Shown one piece after another: positions 11,451-24,469 of a stretch of DNA of 64,000 bases. This DNA is from Plantago major. Its lineage: Eukaryota; Streptophyta; Magnoliopsida; Lamiales; Plantaginaceae. Location of the stretch: positions 24,932,237 through 24,996,236 of the forward strand of contig CM048844.1 of assembly GCA_026545765.1 (NCBI GenBank), written 5' to 3'. How positions within the stretch are numbered: position 1 is the first letter of the stretch; every line of letters starts with the position of its first letter. The notes below the pieces were generated by a model. The model saw nothing but the letters and a program-made list of their open reading frames with translations, was not told the origin of the DNA and did not search any database. The position numbers and the translations under genes were made by a program.

Positions 11451-12896
11451 TTTTGGTTCATCGGTAAGACGAGAAAAAAGACTCAATTCTTCACCTAGTC
11501 AAAACACATCAAGCAGGGACTAGTAGTATAAACAAACAACAAGTACTATCTATAACTCTAACTAGTGTCAATTGTCATGTCATTTTGATTAGAGAACGCT
11601 TCTCTAATTCACACTACACTTTTTTGGAAATGGAACTTTTTTGGGAGAACGCTTCTAATTCTTCTTTGCCAATTTCGATGTCATGTTAATCCTATATCAA
11701 TTTACAACTATTCTGCATTTATTAGGACTCTTGGCAACCATAAAAAGAGTGGTATGCAAGTACATACAGTCATCCTTGATTCATATAAAGGTCAATGACT
11801 CAATGGTATGTTAATAAACAGTTAATCACCAAGATTTCACAAAGTTGCTGCACATCCCTCCATCCCATACTTCCCATTGAAGAAAAGGGGAAAGGTCCTT
11901 ACTTTATTATTGTGATGTATAGTAATGTTAGACTATTGATCTACACAAAAAGTTTAATGGTATCGTTAAATGTACGAGCCGGAGACGCGAAAGGAAAGAG
12001 CAAATGTGTCTGGTTTCTAATAGGGTTCAAGTCGGAGTCGAAATAAGGTTCGGATTCGACCATGCGAGAATGGAGACATGGGATGTGTGTAGGGCCAACC
12101 ATCCATTCAAACTATGAGCATTCTTAAGTATGGAATGTTTCAATCATATTGTCAAATATTTATAACGAGAAAAAAAAAACTTAAAAAGGCCTCAATAAAC
12201 CAAAATTATACTTCCCCATTTTTTTTTTTTTTATATAAGATGCTTTGAGTTTTTGCGTAGTATTTAATTAATATATGACGATTTGGGGGATTCTCTCGTG
12301 TCATTTCGTTTTCTCTCCATTTTTTACGCACCCAACGCCCTTTCGAGTATGTTTGACATCATCTTATAAGTTGATTTTAAATTATTTAACCAACATAAGT
12401 TGATTTGACTAAAATGGAGTGGTATGGCAAGCCCCAATCTTATTCTTACAGTCACCTTATAAGGTAGCTTAAAAACTGATCAATTTGTCAAACACGTTTA
12501 TCCATACTACCTCATCAAACATCTAATTAGCTTCAACCACCTTATCAGGTTTACATCATCGTAGTCTTACCTTGACAAGTATTTGTGAAATAACTCCGAT
12601 GAGAAGAAAAAAGGTTTTTAAGAGACCCGCCTGGCCCAACCTTAAACACTTTTAAATCCCTTTTCAAATATGCTCCCATTTCGAGTCAAAGGTAAAACAA
12701 TTTCACGTTCTTCCTTTCGGGAAGAGAAGATTAGTGAAATCCTAATGATTACAGCTTTCTCCAGACCTCGACATAAAATAAAAAGAAAAACAGCTCGATT
12801 CCTCGGTCAACCTAGAATGAAAGGGTTGATCTCGTAGTTCTTGGTATTTGAAGATGCCTTCTTAGGTGCTCAATTTTCTAGTTCTACTGAACATAA
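11451..12896. other. intergenic, no gene recognised
   Basis: AT-rich. The short phrase GAGAACGCTTCT recurs near 11593 and 11646. The block 12350-12590 (CACCTTATAAGG, CAATTTGTCAAACACGTT) resembles 63340-63550 and may be a dispersed repeat. No supported coding region. Confidence 0.45.
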
Positions 12897-12898
12897 TA

Positions 12899-13113
12899 CC
12901 CCCTCTGTCCCGGACTCAACTTCTTGTTCCGGACACAAGTTTTAAGAGAATAGTGAATAAAGTAGAAGATTGGGTGAACAAAGTAGGAGATATAGCTAAT
13001 ATAGTATGAGAGTGAGTGAAGTAGGAGATAGATTTTTCATTTAAGAAATTGGAAGTTGAGTTTGGGACAGACCAAAACGGAAAACAGAAAGTAGAGTTTG
13101 TGGATAGAGGGAG
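12899..13113. mobile_element. Stowaway-like MITE
   Basis: TA-flanked. Left end CCCCCTCTGTCCCGGACTC; right end ATAGAGGGAG. It sits 215 bases before another MITE. Confidence 0.65.
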
Positions 13114-13159
13114 TATTTATCTATGGATGACATTTATCTTGTTTGGACTACTCTAAGAA

Positions 13160-13325
13160 AGACTCGGTGTGAACGAAAAAATTGTTCGCGAGCAACTCGT
13201 GAAAAAGCTCGGCTCGAAATCGGTCAACGCGAGCTTGATCTCGAATAAGCTCGGCTCAGTTATGAGCGAGTAATGAGCACTGTGTTAAAAAAACTCGATT
13301 GATCGTGAGCTCATATGTAAATACA
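13160..13325. repeat. CTCG-rich hAT-like fragment
   Basis: Runs of GAGC/GCTCG words (GCGAGCAACTCGTGAAAAAG, GCTCGGCTCG) closely resemble 46190-46300. Likely a fragment of the same non-autonomous hAT-like family. Confidence 0.45.
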
Positions 13326-13330
13326 TACTA

Positions 13331-13583
13331 CTCCCTCCGTCCCGGAGAACTTCATACATTAGGGTTAGCGCGTAATTTTATGCGAAAAGTTAAAAGTAAT
13401 GATAGAATATAGAAAATGTGGGAAAAAGTGTACTTTTAGTGGCAAAAGGTGTAATTTAAGTGTAAAGTTGAGATTGTTTATTATTTGTTGGGTGTGGGAT
13501 AACTTCCTTTTTTGGTAAGGTATGAAGTTCTATAGGACGGCTAAAAATGAAAATTTGAATGAAGTTCTGCGGGACTGAGGGAG
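13331..13583. mobile_element. Stowaway-like MITE, family copy 1
   Basis: TA-flanked, 253 bases. Inverted ends CTCCCTCCGTCCCGGAGAAC and (reverse) CTCCCTCAGTCCCGCAGAAC. The interior is shared, in opposite orientation, with 45777-46027. Confidence 0.85.
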
Positions 13584-13729
13584 TATATATTTATACTTAT
13601 ACATGCACTCAAAAAAAATGTACATTATATTTCAAATCATACACTATAATGTTTGCATGTACTATATTGTGGTAACAGTAACATTTTAGTATAGTGAAAA
13701 TTCTATTGAGTATGTATTTCATTAAATAA

Positions 13730-14040
13730 CTAGCATTTATGTAACACACTACGTGTGTTAAGGGTTTTTATATAAACCAATGAATCTGTAATTTTTGAAA
13801 ACATTTTAAAATAATAAATAAAAGCTTATAAACTTACGCTAACGAGATTCAACCCCGACCTTCTATTTAAACGATTATTAATACATACCAGATTCAAATT
13901 GAATAAGTAAGATCTACGAATGAGATTTAAATTGAATTATAAAGTTAGTAAAACTTTGTAAATTATTATACTACTTTGAATAATAATAAGTTAAATATTT
14001 TTTTCAAAAAAATAATAATTAAATAATATAGTCGCTCGTG
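13730..14040 (-). mobile_element. Helitron 3' end (minus orientation), non-autonomous
   Basis: On the minus strand the hairpin AACACACGTAGTGTGTT (13759-13743) is followed by nine bases, then CTAG (13733-13730), then a T. That is the usual Helitron 3' layout. The 5' end of this copy could not be placed; the right boundary is approximate. Confidence 0.55.
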
Positions 14041-14269
14041 GGAAAGTGTCAATCTCTTAACTATAAAGCTCGATAAAGATAGGAGCCTGAGATAGACACA
14101 GAGTATAAGATCCATAATCCCAGATCGCCTCTAATAGTTTGGAAGAGTCCAGTTGAACTGAGTTTCTGGCTCCAGAATTAACCATGTCCATATGTATCTA
14201 TCCCTTTGAGTTTCCAATCTCTTCAAATTCCAATATACACAAAACGAAAAATACACAACGATCTTCTTC

Positions 14270-15420
14270 ATGAAGAAGAGGCGTGGTAATTTGGCTGAAG
14301 ACACGGATGATGAAAAGGCTACAGAGCCTGATTAATAATCAGATAAGTGTTAATCTTTGTCGAATTTCGGATCTTCCTGTCCCAATTTTGCATCAAATTT
14401 TCATCAGAATTCGAATCAAGGATATCATGCGCTGTAAATCTTGGCTCGACCAATTGTCTGCACCTTATTTCTCTGAAATTTACTCTAAAGATTCAACCTT
14501 TAAAGCACTTCTGCTTTCCGGTAGTACTACTACACCCTGGTCTTTTCATTTGTTAGAAATTTCTAGAAATGGAGATTGTTTTCCCACACCTGTGGATCTA
14601 AAGTTACCGGCTTTCGTGAAGGAATCCAGTTCATCTCGTATTATAGGATCCTGCAATGGCTTTCTGTTTATTTATGTGTCAATAACAGAGACAAAGACAA
14701 TTACTATGTGTTGAATCCAATAATTGGAGACTGTATTTTACTTCCTCAACCGAACGCTATAAACGTCATCTTTTCGGTTTTGATCCTTCTGGGAATAGCT
14801 TTAAGTTGCTGAGGTTCATTCACAATGTTGATATTGATATTAAAGTAGACGAGTGCGAGATTTTCACCGTTGGAGTTGATGATAGGTGGAGAACTTTGCC
14901 TGTTCCTTTCGTAGAATTGCATTTTGAGTTCGAGAGGGTTACCCTGAATGGCATCTTCAACTGTTTCCCCACTCGTGAATGCCCGGACATGATATCTACC
15001 TTTGATATTGGGCAAGAGAAATTGGGTGCTCCAATTGCGTTTCCATCTGGCCTGGTTTTAGATCGCAGATATATGTGTCTTCGTGTTTATGATAATCAGC
15101 TCGGTCTGGTTGACTGGAGCAGTCGGTCTCATATTACTATATGGACAATGAAGAAGTATGCAGTTGCGGATTCTTGGACCCAAATAGTTGTATTGAGAAG
15201 CTGGTTCCCACGCAAGATGATGCCATGGTTGTTTTTCATGCCTATTGCAGAAATGCGAGAAGGGGAGATCATTTGCTCATACACTGACGGGAAATATTTG
15301 ATCTCCTGCGATGATAAGCAGGAGAGGTGTTCTGAATTTGACCTTCATCTTGATGTTAATTCGCCAGGAGAGCTGAAGGCGTATGTTCCAAATTTCTTCT
15401 GTGGTGCCGAGAAGCTGTAA
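14270..15420 (+). pseudogene. F-box protein gene with frameshifts
   Basis: Related to plant F-box proteins with an F-box-associated domain, which serve as substrate receptors of SCF ubiquitin ligases. The ATG at 14270 opens a 21-codon frame that ends in TAA. The F-box itself is in another frame from about 14350 (ISDLPVPILHQIF, RIKDIMRC), and appears to lack about four residues before WLDQLSAPYFSEIY. Conserved IIGSCNGFL lies in that frame, but NNRDKDNYYVLNPIIGDC is in a second frame (shift near 14670). RYKRHLFGFDPSGNSFKLL and the rest to the stop at 15418-15420 are in a third (shift near 14750). Splicing does not obviously repair these breaks. Most likely a recently broken paralogue; assembly indels are the other explanation. 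Confidence 0.75.
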
Positions 15421-15970
15421 TATTAGAACTGTTCGATAGTCTTAGACTGCAGGAAAGGAAGCTGGAAATTTCCTGAAATAGCCAAATTTCAGGAGACAGC
15501 TGCTAGAACCAGAATAAGGTCTATCTTCTACATATTATTCGGGTAATAAGTGGATAGAGATTTTGCTCCTTGAGCATGTACTACGTATTTTGTGGTTTGG
15601 TCCTGTGAAATTTGTACTGCAGATGCTGCCTTTTGGCAAAATGCTTTCCACTTTCTATTTTTGTCTTATTTTGGTGGCATCAATTCTTGCAACTTTTCTA
15701 TCTTTCAATTGAAATCAGACAGCTTGTAGTCTTGGTCCTTGTCTGGACATGGCTTGATGGAATTCAGTTCAAACTGGTCCAATACAGAGCTCATTTCATC
15801 TAAAAGAGGACCTAAAACAACAAAAACAGTCTTCACTGGCAATATTGTTTCCGCTGTTTTGAATGCTTGATGTCAGTGAACTGTGATAGAATGGCGGTTC
15901 TTAGATGATGAAGTTTCCATTGGCAGGATTTCTTGTACATACTCATTCCCAACAGGTATATAATCGCATG

Positions 15971-16136
15971 CAATGTACTGCTTTCGCGGCAAGTTTAATG
16001 GCAAATTGCGAGCAAAAAAACAGTGGCATACGCAAGCCCAACCTGTCCTTTCACAATGTACTGCTTTCGCGGCAAGTTTAATGGCAAATTGCGAGCAAAA
16101 AAACAGTGGCATACGCAAGCCCAACCTGTCCTTTCT
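15971..16136. repeat. near-perfect 83-base tandem duplication
   Basis: Two copies, 15971-16053 and 16054-16136, identical except at the last base. Begins CAATGTACTGCTTTCGCGG and ends CCAACCTGTCCTTTC. The open frames that cover it are by-products of the duplication. Confidence 0.95.
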
Positions 16137-16149
16137 CGCGTCCACACTG

Positions 16150-16666
16150 CACATAAACCCATCATGAAAGGAAGAACATGGAGTACCTGTGAAAGAACAT
16201 AGTCCAAAACAAGTGATAGTTTTACAGAAATGAACAGAATAACATTAGATCACAACTTTAAGTCATTCTCGTCTCTGAATACAAGGCCTACAATCTCAAA
16301 CCAAAATCAACATATCAATTGGAACTGTTTTGCAAAAAAAAAGACCCTATACTCGTGTCTATGACTTGTACTGCTACTTCAGTAGTTTCCTGTTGCAGAA
16401 CGAACACCATTATATATAATATTATCTGCTCTTTCCAGAAACAGGCAATCATATATAATCATCCAGGGGAAGCAGGTTTTTTACACAGAATATGATGCCA
16501 CACAAACATGTCCGGAGCTTGCACTTCTCTATGAAGCTTTTTCCACACAATATAGAGCACGTGGAAACCGCATTTGGCAAAGAAGTTGAACAGATGAAGC
16601 CTTGTGTGCGTGAAGTCTGGCCAGTTTACGTGCAGCAACTGGAGGATAATGGAGCTGATAACGACT
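16150..16666 (-). other. 3' flank of the RH3-like gene
   Basis: Non-coding downstream of the stop TAG (16669-16667). Probably holds the 3' UTR; no poly(A) site was assigned. Confidence 0.4.
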
Positions 16667-19600
16667 CTAATATGATGATCTCTTACTAGGGCATTCCGAT
16701 GCCCTGTGGCCACTCTCTCCACAGTTGAAGCATGCACCCCCGAATCTGTCCCATATTTATAAAAAAAGAAATGCATATTAATTCATCATAGACAAGCATT
16801 AATGTCTACGAAACTCACAAAATATTCCATAAAACCTATAGATATCTCTGATTCTCTGTCAGTATTTCCAGTAGGTTATGTCCATGGCACTTATCATAGC
16901 CACAAATCATGCAATGTTGGCCAAACAATCACAAGCATTCAACATGGACCATCAAATAGTCAAACATGTCCATAACAGAACTACTTCATAGACCTAGAAA
17001 AGAGAATTAATTCATCATAGACAATCTACCTTGATTATCCCCATGCATGCAGCAAATGCAACACAAAAGTGGTAAACGGCTGATTTAGTAAAGAACCCCG
17101 AAGATTTTTATATTTCATCATTAAAGCTGGCTGCCTGTAAAGCACTCAGAGTTGTTCTCGCATTACAGAAACCTAATGCTTTAGGCTGGTTCTTACATGG
17201 AAATAGTCCACGGCTTGTTCAAGAATCTTATGGTCACAAATTTACCAACTTGCCTACTCCAACAATTTGAAATGCATTTTTGAGAGTTGGAAGGTTTTTG
17301 AATAAAGACACCAACCCAGTTCATAGGACAATTTTCCAGGTGTTAGTGACGTCTCAAAACCACCCACATGGGTGGTGTTTTAGTGTCTGCAAACTGTGCA
17401 ATGTAATCACATCACAGTAGCTACGTTCAATGTAATTACATCAGACAAACTAGCACCTCTAAGGATATCTAGTTTAAAAGAAAATGTACCTGTCTCTATC
17501 CCCGAAAGATGATGACCTGTCCCTATCTCCAAAAGATGATGACCTGTCTCTTGATGGCGCTCTGCTTGACCCCCTAGAGCCTATTAGCCAATCACTTCCA
17601 CCACTGCTACTTCTGGGGCTCTTGGACCAGCTGTTCCCACCCCTGCTGTTGCTTCGTCCACCTCCTCTTCTGTCATCAGAATCACTTCTATCCAACCAAT
17701 CCCGAGAAGATCCAGAACCGGATCCTCTCCTGTCCCCCCTTGGAGGACCTCTCGATGAATAACCACCTCTTGGTGATCGCCTCTCGCTGTTTGAGAATCT
17801 GCCATAAAAGTCATTTGCAGGCCCATCATCTTGCAAAGTAGGCAACTGTACAACACGAGACAAACATGTGTTATTACCAAATCCAGCAGCAATTCAGCAT
17901 CACAGATTAGATAGATAAATTACAGAAACATCGCTGAGTCCTTATTTATGCAGACATACCTTTTGGAACCAAGTTATCAGTAAGGTGAAAATAAACTTCC
18001 TGATCTTGAAAAAATATGGCAAAACAAATGCTGTCTTAAGTTTCTAAAACTCTCGAAAAGTCAATACCAACTTTCAGAGAAGGGATCGCCCGAGAGTTTT
18101 TCAAGATTTGGCCTGTTTTCAGATTTATCATTCTGCAATTTATTGCATTAAAAATCATAACGAAGAGATATTTGTCAGCTATCAGATGAGAAGGTTTTTA
18201 AATATGCCAAATAAAGATTGTTTCTGAGATTAGTTGTACTTTAAACTCCATATCAATCCAGGAGGCATACAAGACAGGCATTTAATCATGAGATCCATTA
18301 CAATTCCAAGGTATTATTAGTGAGACGTTGACATACGGACACAAAATAACACTCACCTTTGTGATCTTGGCTATAGTATTTCCAGGTGGTAGCTCCTTGG
18401 TCAGCAACTCTTTGGCAATCTCCTCTGGGAGGTCGAAAACTGCTCCCTGAATCTAAAACCATACATTTAATCATTAAGTTGGTATTGAAGTTCAGATACC
18501 AATACAATAAGGGACAAAACAATCTTTGGATCTTTTGCAAGCTGACCTGTTCATCAGCAATTACATGTATTTTTCCAATTGCATCAGCAGCAGCAGGATA
18601 AACATCTGCCAGAAACCCTGTGACAGATCTAGCAGATAGATACCCTCGGGTGTAAGCAGTATCACGAGTGAACTGCAGTGTAACTAATCCCTGTATAAAA
18701 TAAAGAAAACATATGATTACATTTTCGGTCAAGAACAAAAAATGACGAGCAAAATGGTCGTATTAAACATTCCACAAGTATTTTTGACAAGATACGATAT
18801 TCGATAACATTACTAAGCAAGTACTATAGTGCTTGCTTTGGATTCTCTCTTTGGGTAAAATTGGATTTAGAAATTAAGAAATTGGTTTGCCTGAGTACGA
18901 ACGGGGCAGCAGGATACATTTTGTTTGAGAATAAAAATGATTGCAAAAACACTAAATAGAAAGTTATAGAAAGTAAACTACAGTGTACTCTGGGATCACT
19001 TTGAGAAACCAATTAAACACGATAAAACACAACATTCACGTGAATAGTTGAGTGGACTTAATTAGATTACTATCCTATCAAGTACCTGATCATGAGTAAT
19101 AAGAGAACGTGATGATGGAGGCTTGGAGAAGCCACTCAAGGTTGCTAAAGCAGCAGCAAGAGCATTAACTCCTTGCTGGTCCAGCAGCTTCTGTGCAGTT
19201 GGAGTGAAATACTCAACAGATTCGGGATGAACTCCACCAAGAGTGGAAACAACTTGACCAGCTGATGCCTCCAAGACCTCTTGAACAGAAGGTGGGCTAA
19301 TAAATTCAAAGTGGCACCCAACATCTCGTTCAAGAGATTTTACCGTCCTCCTTTGGCTGCTAGTAAACATCAAAACAGCAGTTCCTAATTTTCCTGCACG
19401 ACCAGTTCGCCCAGATCGATGTACAAATGTTTCTGGGTCATTTGGCAGCTCATAATGAATAACCTGTGACAGAAGATTCAATATCATAACCATACAACTT
19501 CGTACAGTTCAACTAATGAAGTCATGAAAAAAGTATTTATACAGTTAACCACCTAATTAGATGCACCAAAGACTTGGGAAACGCAAAGAAACATCAAATG

Positions 19601-22285
19601 TACTATTCCATAACTGATCATACGATCAGAAGAAATCTTTCATGTACTTGTCTCTAGAACATTCACTAATACACCATTAGTGAGAACTTCACATAGATTA
19701 AACTTCTATTTTCCAGGTATATTTCGAGGTACAGAAAAATACAAATGTTTTATAAAGTTCCAAAGAGGCGATGCGGAACAAAAAATGTGAAGTTGCGGAA
19801 AGTTTCAGATAATTTAGTTTGTTATCAGTATTACAACCTTTTCTTATTACAGTTAAAAAGTAAAGAGAGAAACCTTTAGGAATTTTGAATGGGAAACCTC
19901 AAAAAGATGAAACTCTGCAGTAAAGCATTTCCTGAACTTACAAGGTCAACATTGGGTATGTCGAGTCCACGAGCAGCAACATCAGTCGCGACAAGGACGG
20001 TAAATTTCCCCTGCCTGAAACCGTTGAGAGTTCTTTCTCTCTGGTGCTGAGAAATGTCACCATGCAATGCTTCTGATGCTATGCTATTTGTTAATACCAA
20101 TGAGACTTCGTCGGCATCTCGTTTAGTTTGTGTGAACACAATGGCTTTTCCACCCTTAGCGTAAACCTTGAAATAAAAAGTCCAACTTAAAAGTCAGAAG
20201 CTTCAGAAAAATGGGCTGCATGTGCTTTTAGAGTGTCAGAAACAGAACATGGTGAGCTAAGTTAAAGAAGTTGTTAGTCTTGTAGAGACATACTGTCACA
20301 AGGTCACTGAGAAGTGTTCGCTTTGAAGTAGATGTAGCAGATATAGCATACAATTTTATTCCTTCTGCCAACTTTTCATCATTTTCCCCAACCTATCATA
20401 CAGAAAAAATTATTAAGATGTATGTTACATATACAAATACCCTTAAAAGGATAGGTATAATAGCGAAGAAAGTGTTTCACACACAGTAACATACGATGCT
20501 AACATTATCTAGATGTGGTAAACTAAAAAGAATTTTCGGTTTTTTTAGGAAAACTGAAGAATAATTTTTTAACAAACATAAATAGCATTCAATTTAGCTA
20601 ATCAAAATGTATCTTGGTCCTAGGGAAAATCAGACTTACGAGATCAATGGTCAGAGGATTGTTCAAGTACTTTCTCGCCAATTTCTTAACCCAGCTAGGC
20701 ATTGTTGCTGAAAAGAGCATGCTCTGCCTCTGGTCAGGAAGTTTTTGAAGAATATGTTCCACGTCTTCCTCGAATCCAACAGCAAGCATTTGATCCGCTT
20801 CATCCAGGACCAAATATTCAACTTCTCCGAGTTTCAGACTGTTATTGTTGATGAGATCAATGATTCTACCAGGAGTTCCAACAACAACATCGACTCCACG
20901 AGTAAGCGCATTCTGCTGGGTGACATAAGAAACCCCTCCATAGATACAAACAGTGCTCAAATAGGGTGCAGACTCTGAGAATTCCTTCTCCACTTGTTTA
21001 GCCAGTTCCCTAGTAGGTGCAAGGACTAGAACTTTTGGAAGACGTCCCCGCCTTGAGAAACCAAATTGAAACGTTAAGCCACCAACATACACAAGTAAAT
21101 TGACTATTCAACATGCAATGGCATAATAAGTACCTCATTGAACCTCTCTCCTGTTCAGCCTCATCGAGAAATTTGATAATAGGGATACCAAATGCCAATG
21201 TCTTCCCTGTCCCTGTCTTCGCACGACCAATTATGTCCCGTCCTTCCAATGCTGGCACCAAAACAGCCCTCTGCATAAACAAAAATGTGTCAAGTATATG
21301 ACATCATGAGATATAATAGCAACACAACAAGACTGTCAAAACATTTCACATGAAAGACATAAGATTACTCCTTATAGCTCAAGGAGCCAAGAAATGGCAT
21401 TACACGATAATCCCCATTAAATAACAAATGCTCATTGTATTGACAAACTATAATTCATCTTCATACATACTGAGTACATAAAGCTTGCTCTTTAAAAGTT
21501 CCTGCAATGGATAAGGTCTATCATCTAAGCAATTAAGTAATCGAACTTCACTTGTTTCCCTTTACAAGTCCAGTAGCATCTCTACTGGATGGGCAGCTAA
21601 CAAGACATAAATTATTACTCTCACTCAGTCAAGTAACCCAACAAACCATTCCCAGAAAACAAACAACTTGGACTAATTTCTTCTTCACCGAAATGTGAAC
21701 AACAAACAACTTTAATTAATTTCAAAGTTCTCATAAACACTTCACAGTTACTCAAACTAACAGACATCTCTGCAAAAATCTAAAAAGGTTTCATCTTTCA
21801 GACACCAGTGGCCTAAACATACAAAAAAATTGAATCTTTACCACATAACAAGCACACAAAAACCAAGACAAAACAAAGAAACAGTGAAGAAGTGGTATGT
21901 ATACCTGAATAGGAAAAAGGCTAGTAATCCCACGTTTCTCGAGCGTATCCACAAGGCGCTGAGGCAAACCCAGCTTGGAACAGTCAAGTTCGTCACTGCT
22001 AACAGCTTCAACCTCATCTTCTTCAGAGAAAGACTGCTCGTAATCACTCTCCTCCTGAGGCTCACCACCAAAACCCAAATTGCCAAGACCCCTGAAAGCT
22101 TCCTCGCTGAGAACAGAGGAATTGGAAGAAACAACGGCAGAAGAGGAAATCGAATTGGGCTTGAAGCGGGTGAAAGCGAGCAAAGGGTTGGAGAAATGAA
22201 GGGATAAGGGTGAGGTGGTGGGTTTAGTGCGGTTGGCTTGGAAGATGGAAGAGACACCGATAATGGAAGAAGAGCAAGAAGCCAT
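16667..22285 (-). CDS. RH3: DEAD-box ATP-dependent RNA helicase 3, chloroplastic (RH3-like), ten exons
   Basis: Homologue of Arabidopsis RH3 (At5g26742), a plastid helicase needed for group II intron splicing and 50S ribosome assembly. Exons: 22285-21905, 21270-21134, 21051-20640, 20392-20294, 20166-19942, 19463-19086, 18690-18547, 18446-18357, 17845-17490, 16745-16667. They total 2301 bases, 766 residues, all in frame. Ser-rich transit peptide and acidic region precede the Q motif (FPIQ, 124-127). Core motifs are AKTGTGKT (144-151), PTRELA (185-190), DEAD (256-259), SAT (287-289), [11 protein letters not shown] (from 402) and HRSGRTGR (433-440). A GUCT RNA-binding region follows at about 525-622, then an Arg/Ser/Gly tail. 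A CCHC zinc knuckle (C746, C749, H754, C759) is encoded by the small last exon after a 744-base intron. All catalytic motifs are intact. Confidence 0.96.
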
Positions 22286-22500
22286 GGTTGAATGGAGAAG
22301 ATAAGGGTGGAGAATTTGGTTTATGGTTCAGTGAAGCTCCACCTCTATGGCTAAGGGAAGGAGGAGTGTTTTGTGTTTGGAGGGATGACAGATGATATTT
22401 ATTTATGCTTTTTTTTCAGGGTTGAGGTCTTCAGTAGTAGGGGTTTTTCTTTTCTCTTTGGATTGGCTGGGTTTTATTCTATCTTCTCATATTTTAGATA
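22286..22500 (-). promoter_or_regulatory. 5' flank and leader of the RH3-like gene
   Basis: Upstream of the ATG at 22285. On the minus strand it is CT-rich near the start, as in many plant leaders. No confident TATA box. Confidence 0.3.
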
Positions 22501-24190
22501 GATATTTTTATTATCTAGTAGTATATACTAAAAGTATGCAAATTTCATGTCATCCAAATTATTTTTGAATCCATATTTGAAAGGAAAAATGAAACAAAAA
22601 GAAAAAACAAAGTCACATGCCTATTTTAACTAGATACTCGAGAATCTTCTAAAAGAACCAAACTAAATATTCAAGAATGATGCAATTCAGAATAAGTGTA
22701 ACCGGCTAAAATTGTTTGCAAGGTGATAATAGTAGATTGAGAGTAGTAATTTCAATTGACAATTATAATCGGTTGAACTGGTTATATAAGTAATATTAAT
22801 ATGTTCATATTAGCTAGCGGTCTTGCTAGGACATTCTCAAGATCATTCATAGGATATATTATTGGAACATTGCAAGAATCCTTATGATTTGTGGCGACGG
22901 GCTATATTTGAGACATGGTATAAAAGGGGTGGCAACTAGTATGTCGAGTTGCTAGTGAAACCAAGCTGCATTTTATCCGACATTTTCCACATTTGACAAG
23001 TGTAATATAGTAGTGTGATGATTTAAATAAATAAATAAATGTGGAATCTTTATGACATATCTCGTGGGACTACGTTGATACATGGAAAAAAAAAATGTGA
23101 CAACTAGTATGTTGAGTCGCTAGTGAAACTAGGCCACATTATATCCAATGTCATTTTGTATAAAATCCTCTAAGTCCTATATAAAGGGTGATCCAAAGTA
23201 AATGTATATTTGAGGAGTGATGAGCATGTGTGTGTAGGGTACACCATGAGCCCGGAGTGACGTTAACCTGGAAATGAGAGGTAAGGGTCAGATTTTGATT
23301 TTGTATGTTTGCTAAAGATAAATCAGCCTTAGATTGAACGTATCAAGTAGACTGGTCAATCTCAAGTTAGATCTAGTGAGTTAGAGGGTGAAATATTGCA
23401 AGTGGTTTATTGCCTCAATGAGTAGCAAATGCTCTCATATTTATATGTGAAGCTTGAAGGGACAAGACTCTGATTAACCGGAAGCTTGTCGACCCAATCG
23501 AATCCTGACACTTGTGGCCAGGGCACGTTTGGATCACACGCATTGACCTGCTTGCGTAAGAAGGGATTGTTCCTCCTTTGTAATTAGTGATTCCAAATCA
23601 TGTTTCTCTCCTTATACTTAGTAGTAGACGTCAGATCCATAAGGTTGGACTCAAATGTTGGGAAGGTTTTCCTGAATCTTTAGTGTACCTGTTTTTAAAT
23701 TCAAGGCAGGCCCAATCAGTCAATGTCAGACCACTATTGATTTCCTTGCAGGAACCTCTTTTAATTCCATATTATCACAATGGTTTTCAGTTTTCACCTT
23801 TTGGCAAGTGACGTCAGTGATAGTAATTAAGATAAGTAAATGAATTTGATGAGGTTCGCTGATATGGAGTGCTAGAGTATAGCAACTGAGCAAGTCTGTT
23901 TCAGAAAAATTATACGGGCCAGCTCAATTGGCAAAGGGATATTTGTCAACTTTGAGTCCAGAGAAAAGCTCGTTTTTACCTGAACTTGAGTCCAATTAAA
24001 ACCTAGTTTGGGCTTACTACAGAAATTTCAAAGATGATGGATGGCCTAGCTTATGCTAATGGGCTTCTGTGGTTTCAATTTTCAAATGCCCTATTTGAAC
24101 GAGTTTCTTACATAATAGTTGATTAATGTTATGTAATAATATGCATATGATACTTGATGAACATCCATTCACCTCCCCACTTTTTTATAT
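22501..24190. other. gene-free stretch with a diverged tandem duplication
   Basis: No gene recognised. Contains the repeat at 22870-23150. Block 23190-23600 (GAGCCCGGAGTGACG to TGCGTAAGAAGG) is richer in GC and may be old retroelement DNA, but no termini are visible. Confidence 0.4.
22870..23150. repeat. diverged tandem duplication, period about 168
   Basis: CAACTAGTATGTCGAGTTGC then TAGTGAAACCAAG at about 22932 recurs as CAACTAGTATGTTGAGTCGC then TAGTGAAACTAGG at 23101. Flanking CTTTATGA/CTTATGA and ACATGG phrases also repeat. Confidence 0.7.
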
Positions 24191-24195
24191 ATTCA

Positions 24196-24455
24196 TGATG
24201 GATTATAGATTAAAGTACACCATTTATATCATCTTGTAACTCTTGTATTTACAACACCAATCACCCCACTACTTTGTATACTTTATGATAAGATTAAATC
24301 TCCTCCTACTTGTAGCCTATAAATAGTGTCTCATGATGTATATTGTGTACACTTAATCATTTGATAAAATGAATGAAATACTCTTCTACTCTACCCTCTC
24401 CTTTCTTATTGTTCTTCTTTTCTCTACTCTCGCATTACTTATATAATTTGTAATA
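24196..24455 (+). repeat. left LTR of the 5.35-kb element
   Basis: Starts TGATGG and ends GTAATA. CCTATAAATAGTGTCTC is the probable promoter core. Confidence 0.8.
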
Positions 24456-24469
24456 CGTTATCAGCACGA
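24456..24469 (+). promoter_or_regulatory. primer-binding-site-like sequence
   Basis: CGTTATCAGCACGA abuts the left LTR and is absent after the right LTR, as expected of a PBS. Confidence 0.6.

Noticed and set aside
15873-16207. Open frames of 64-93 codons on both strands
   Set aside because: Produced by the 83-base tandem duplication; no homology.
17484-17762. 92-codon plus-strand frame
   Set aside because: Antisense shadow of the RS/G-rich RH3 exon.
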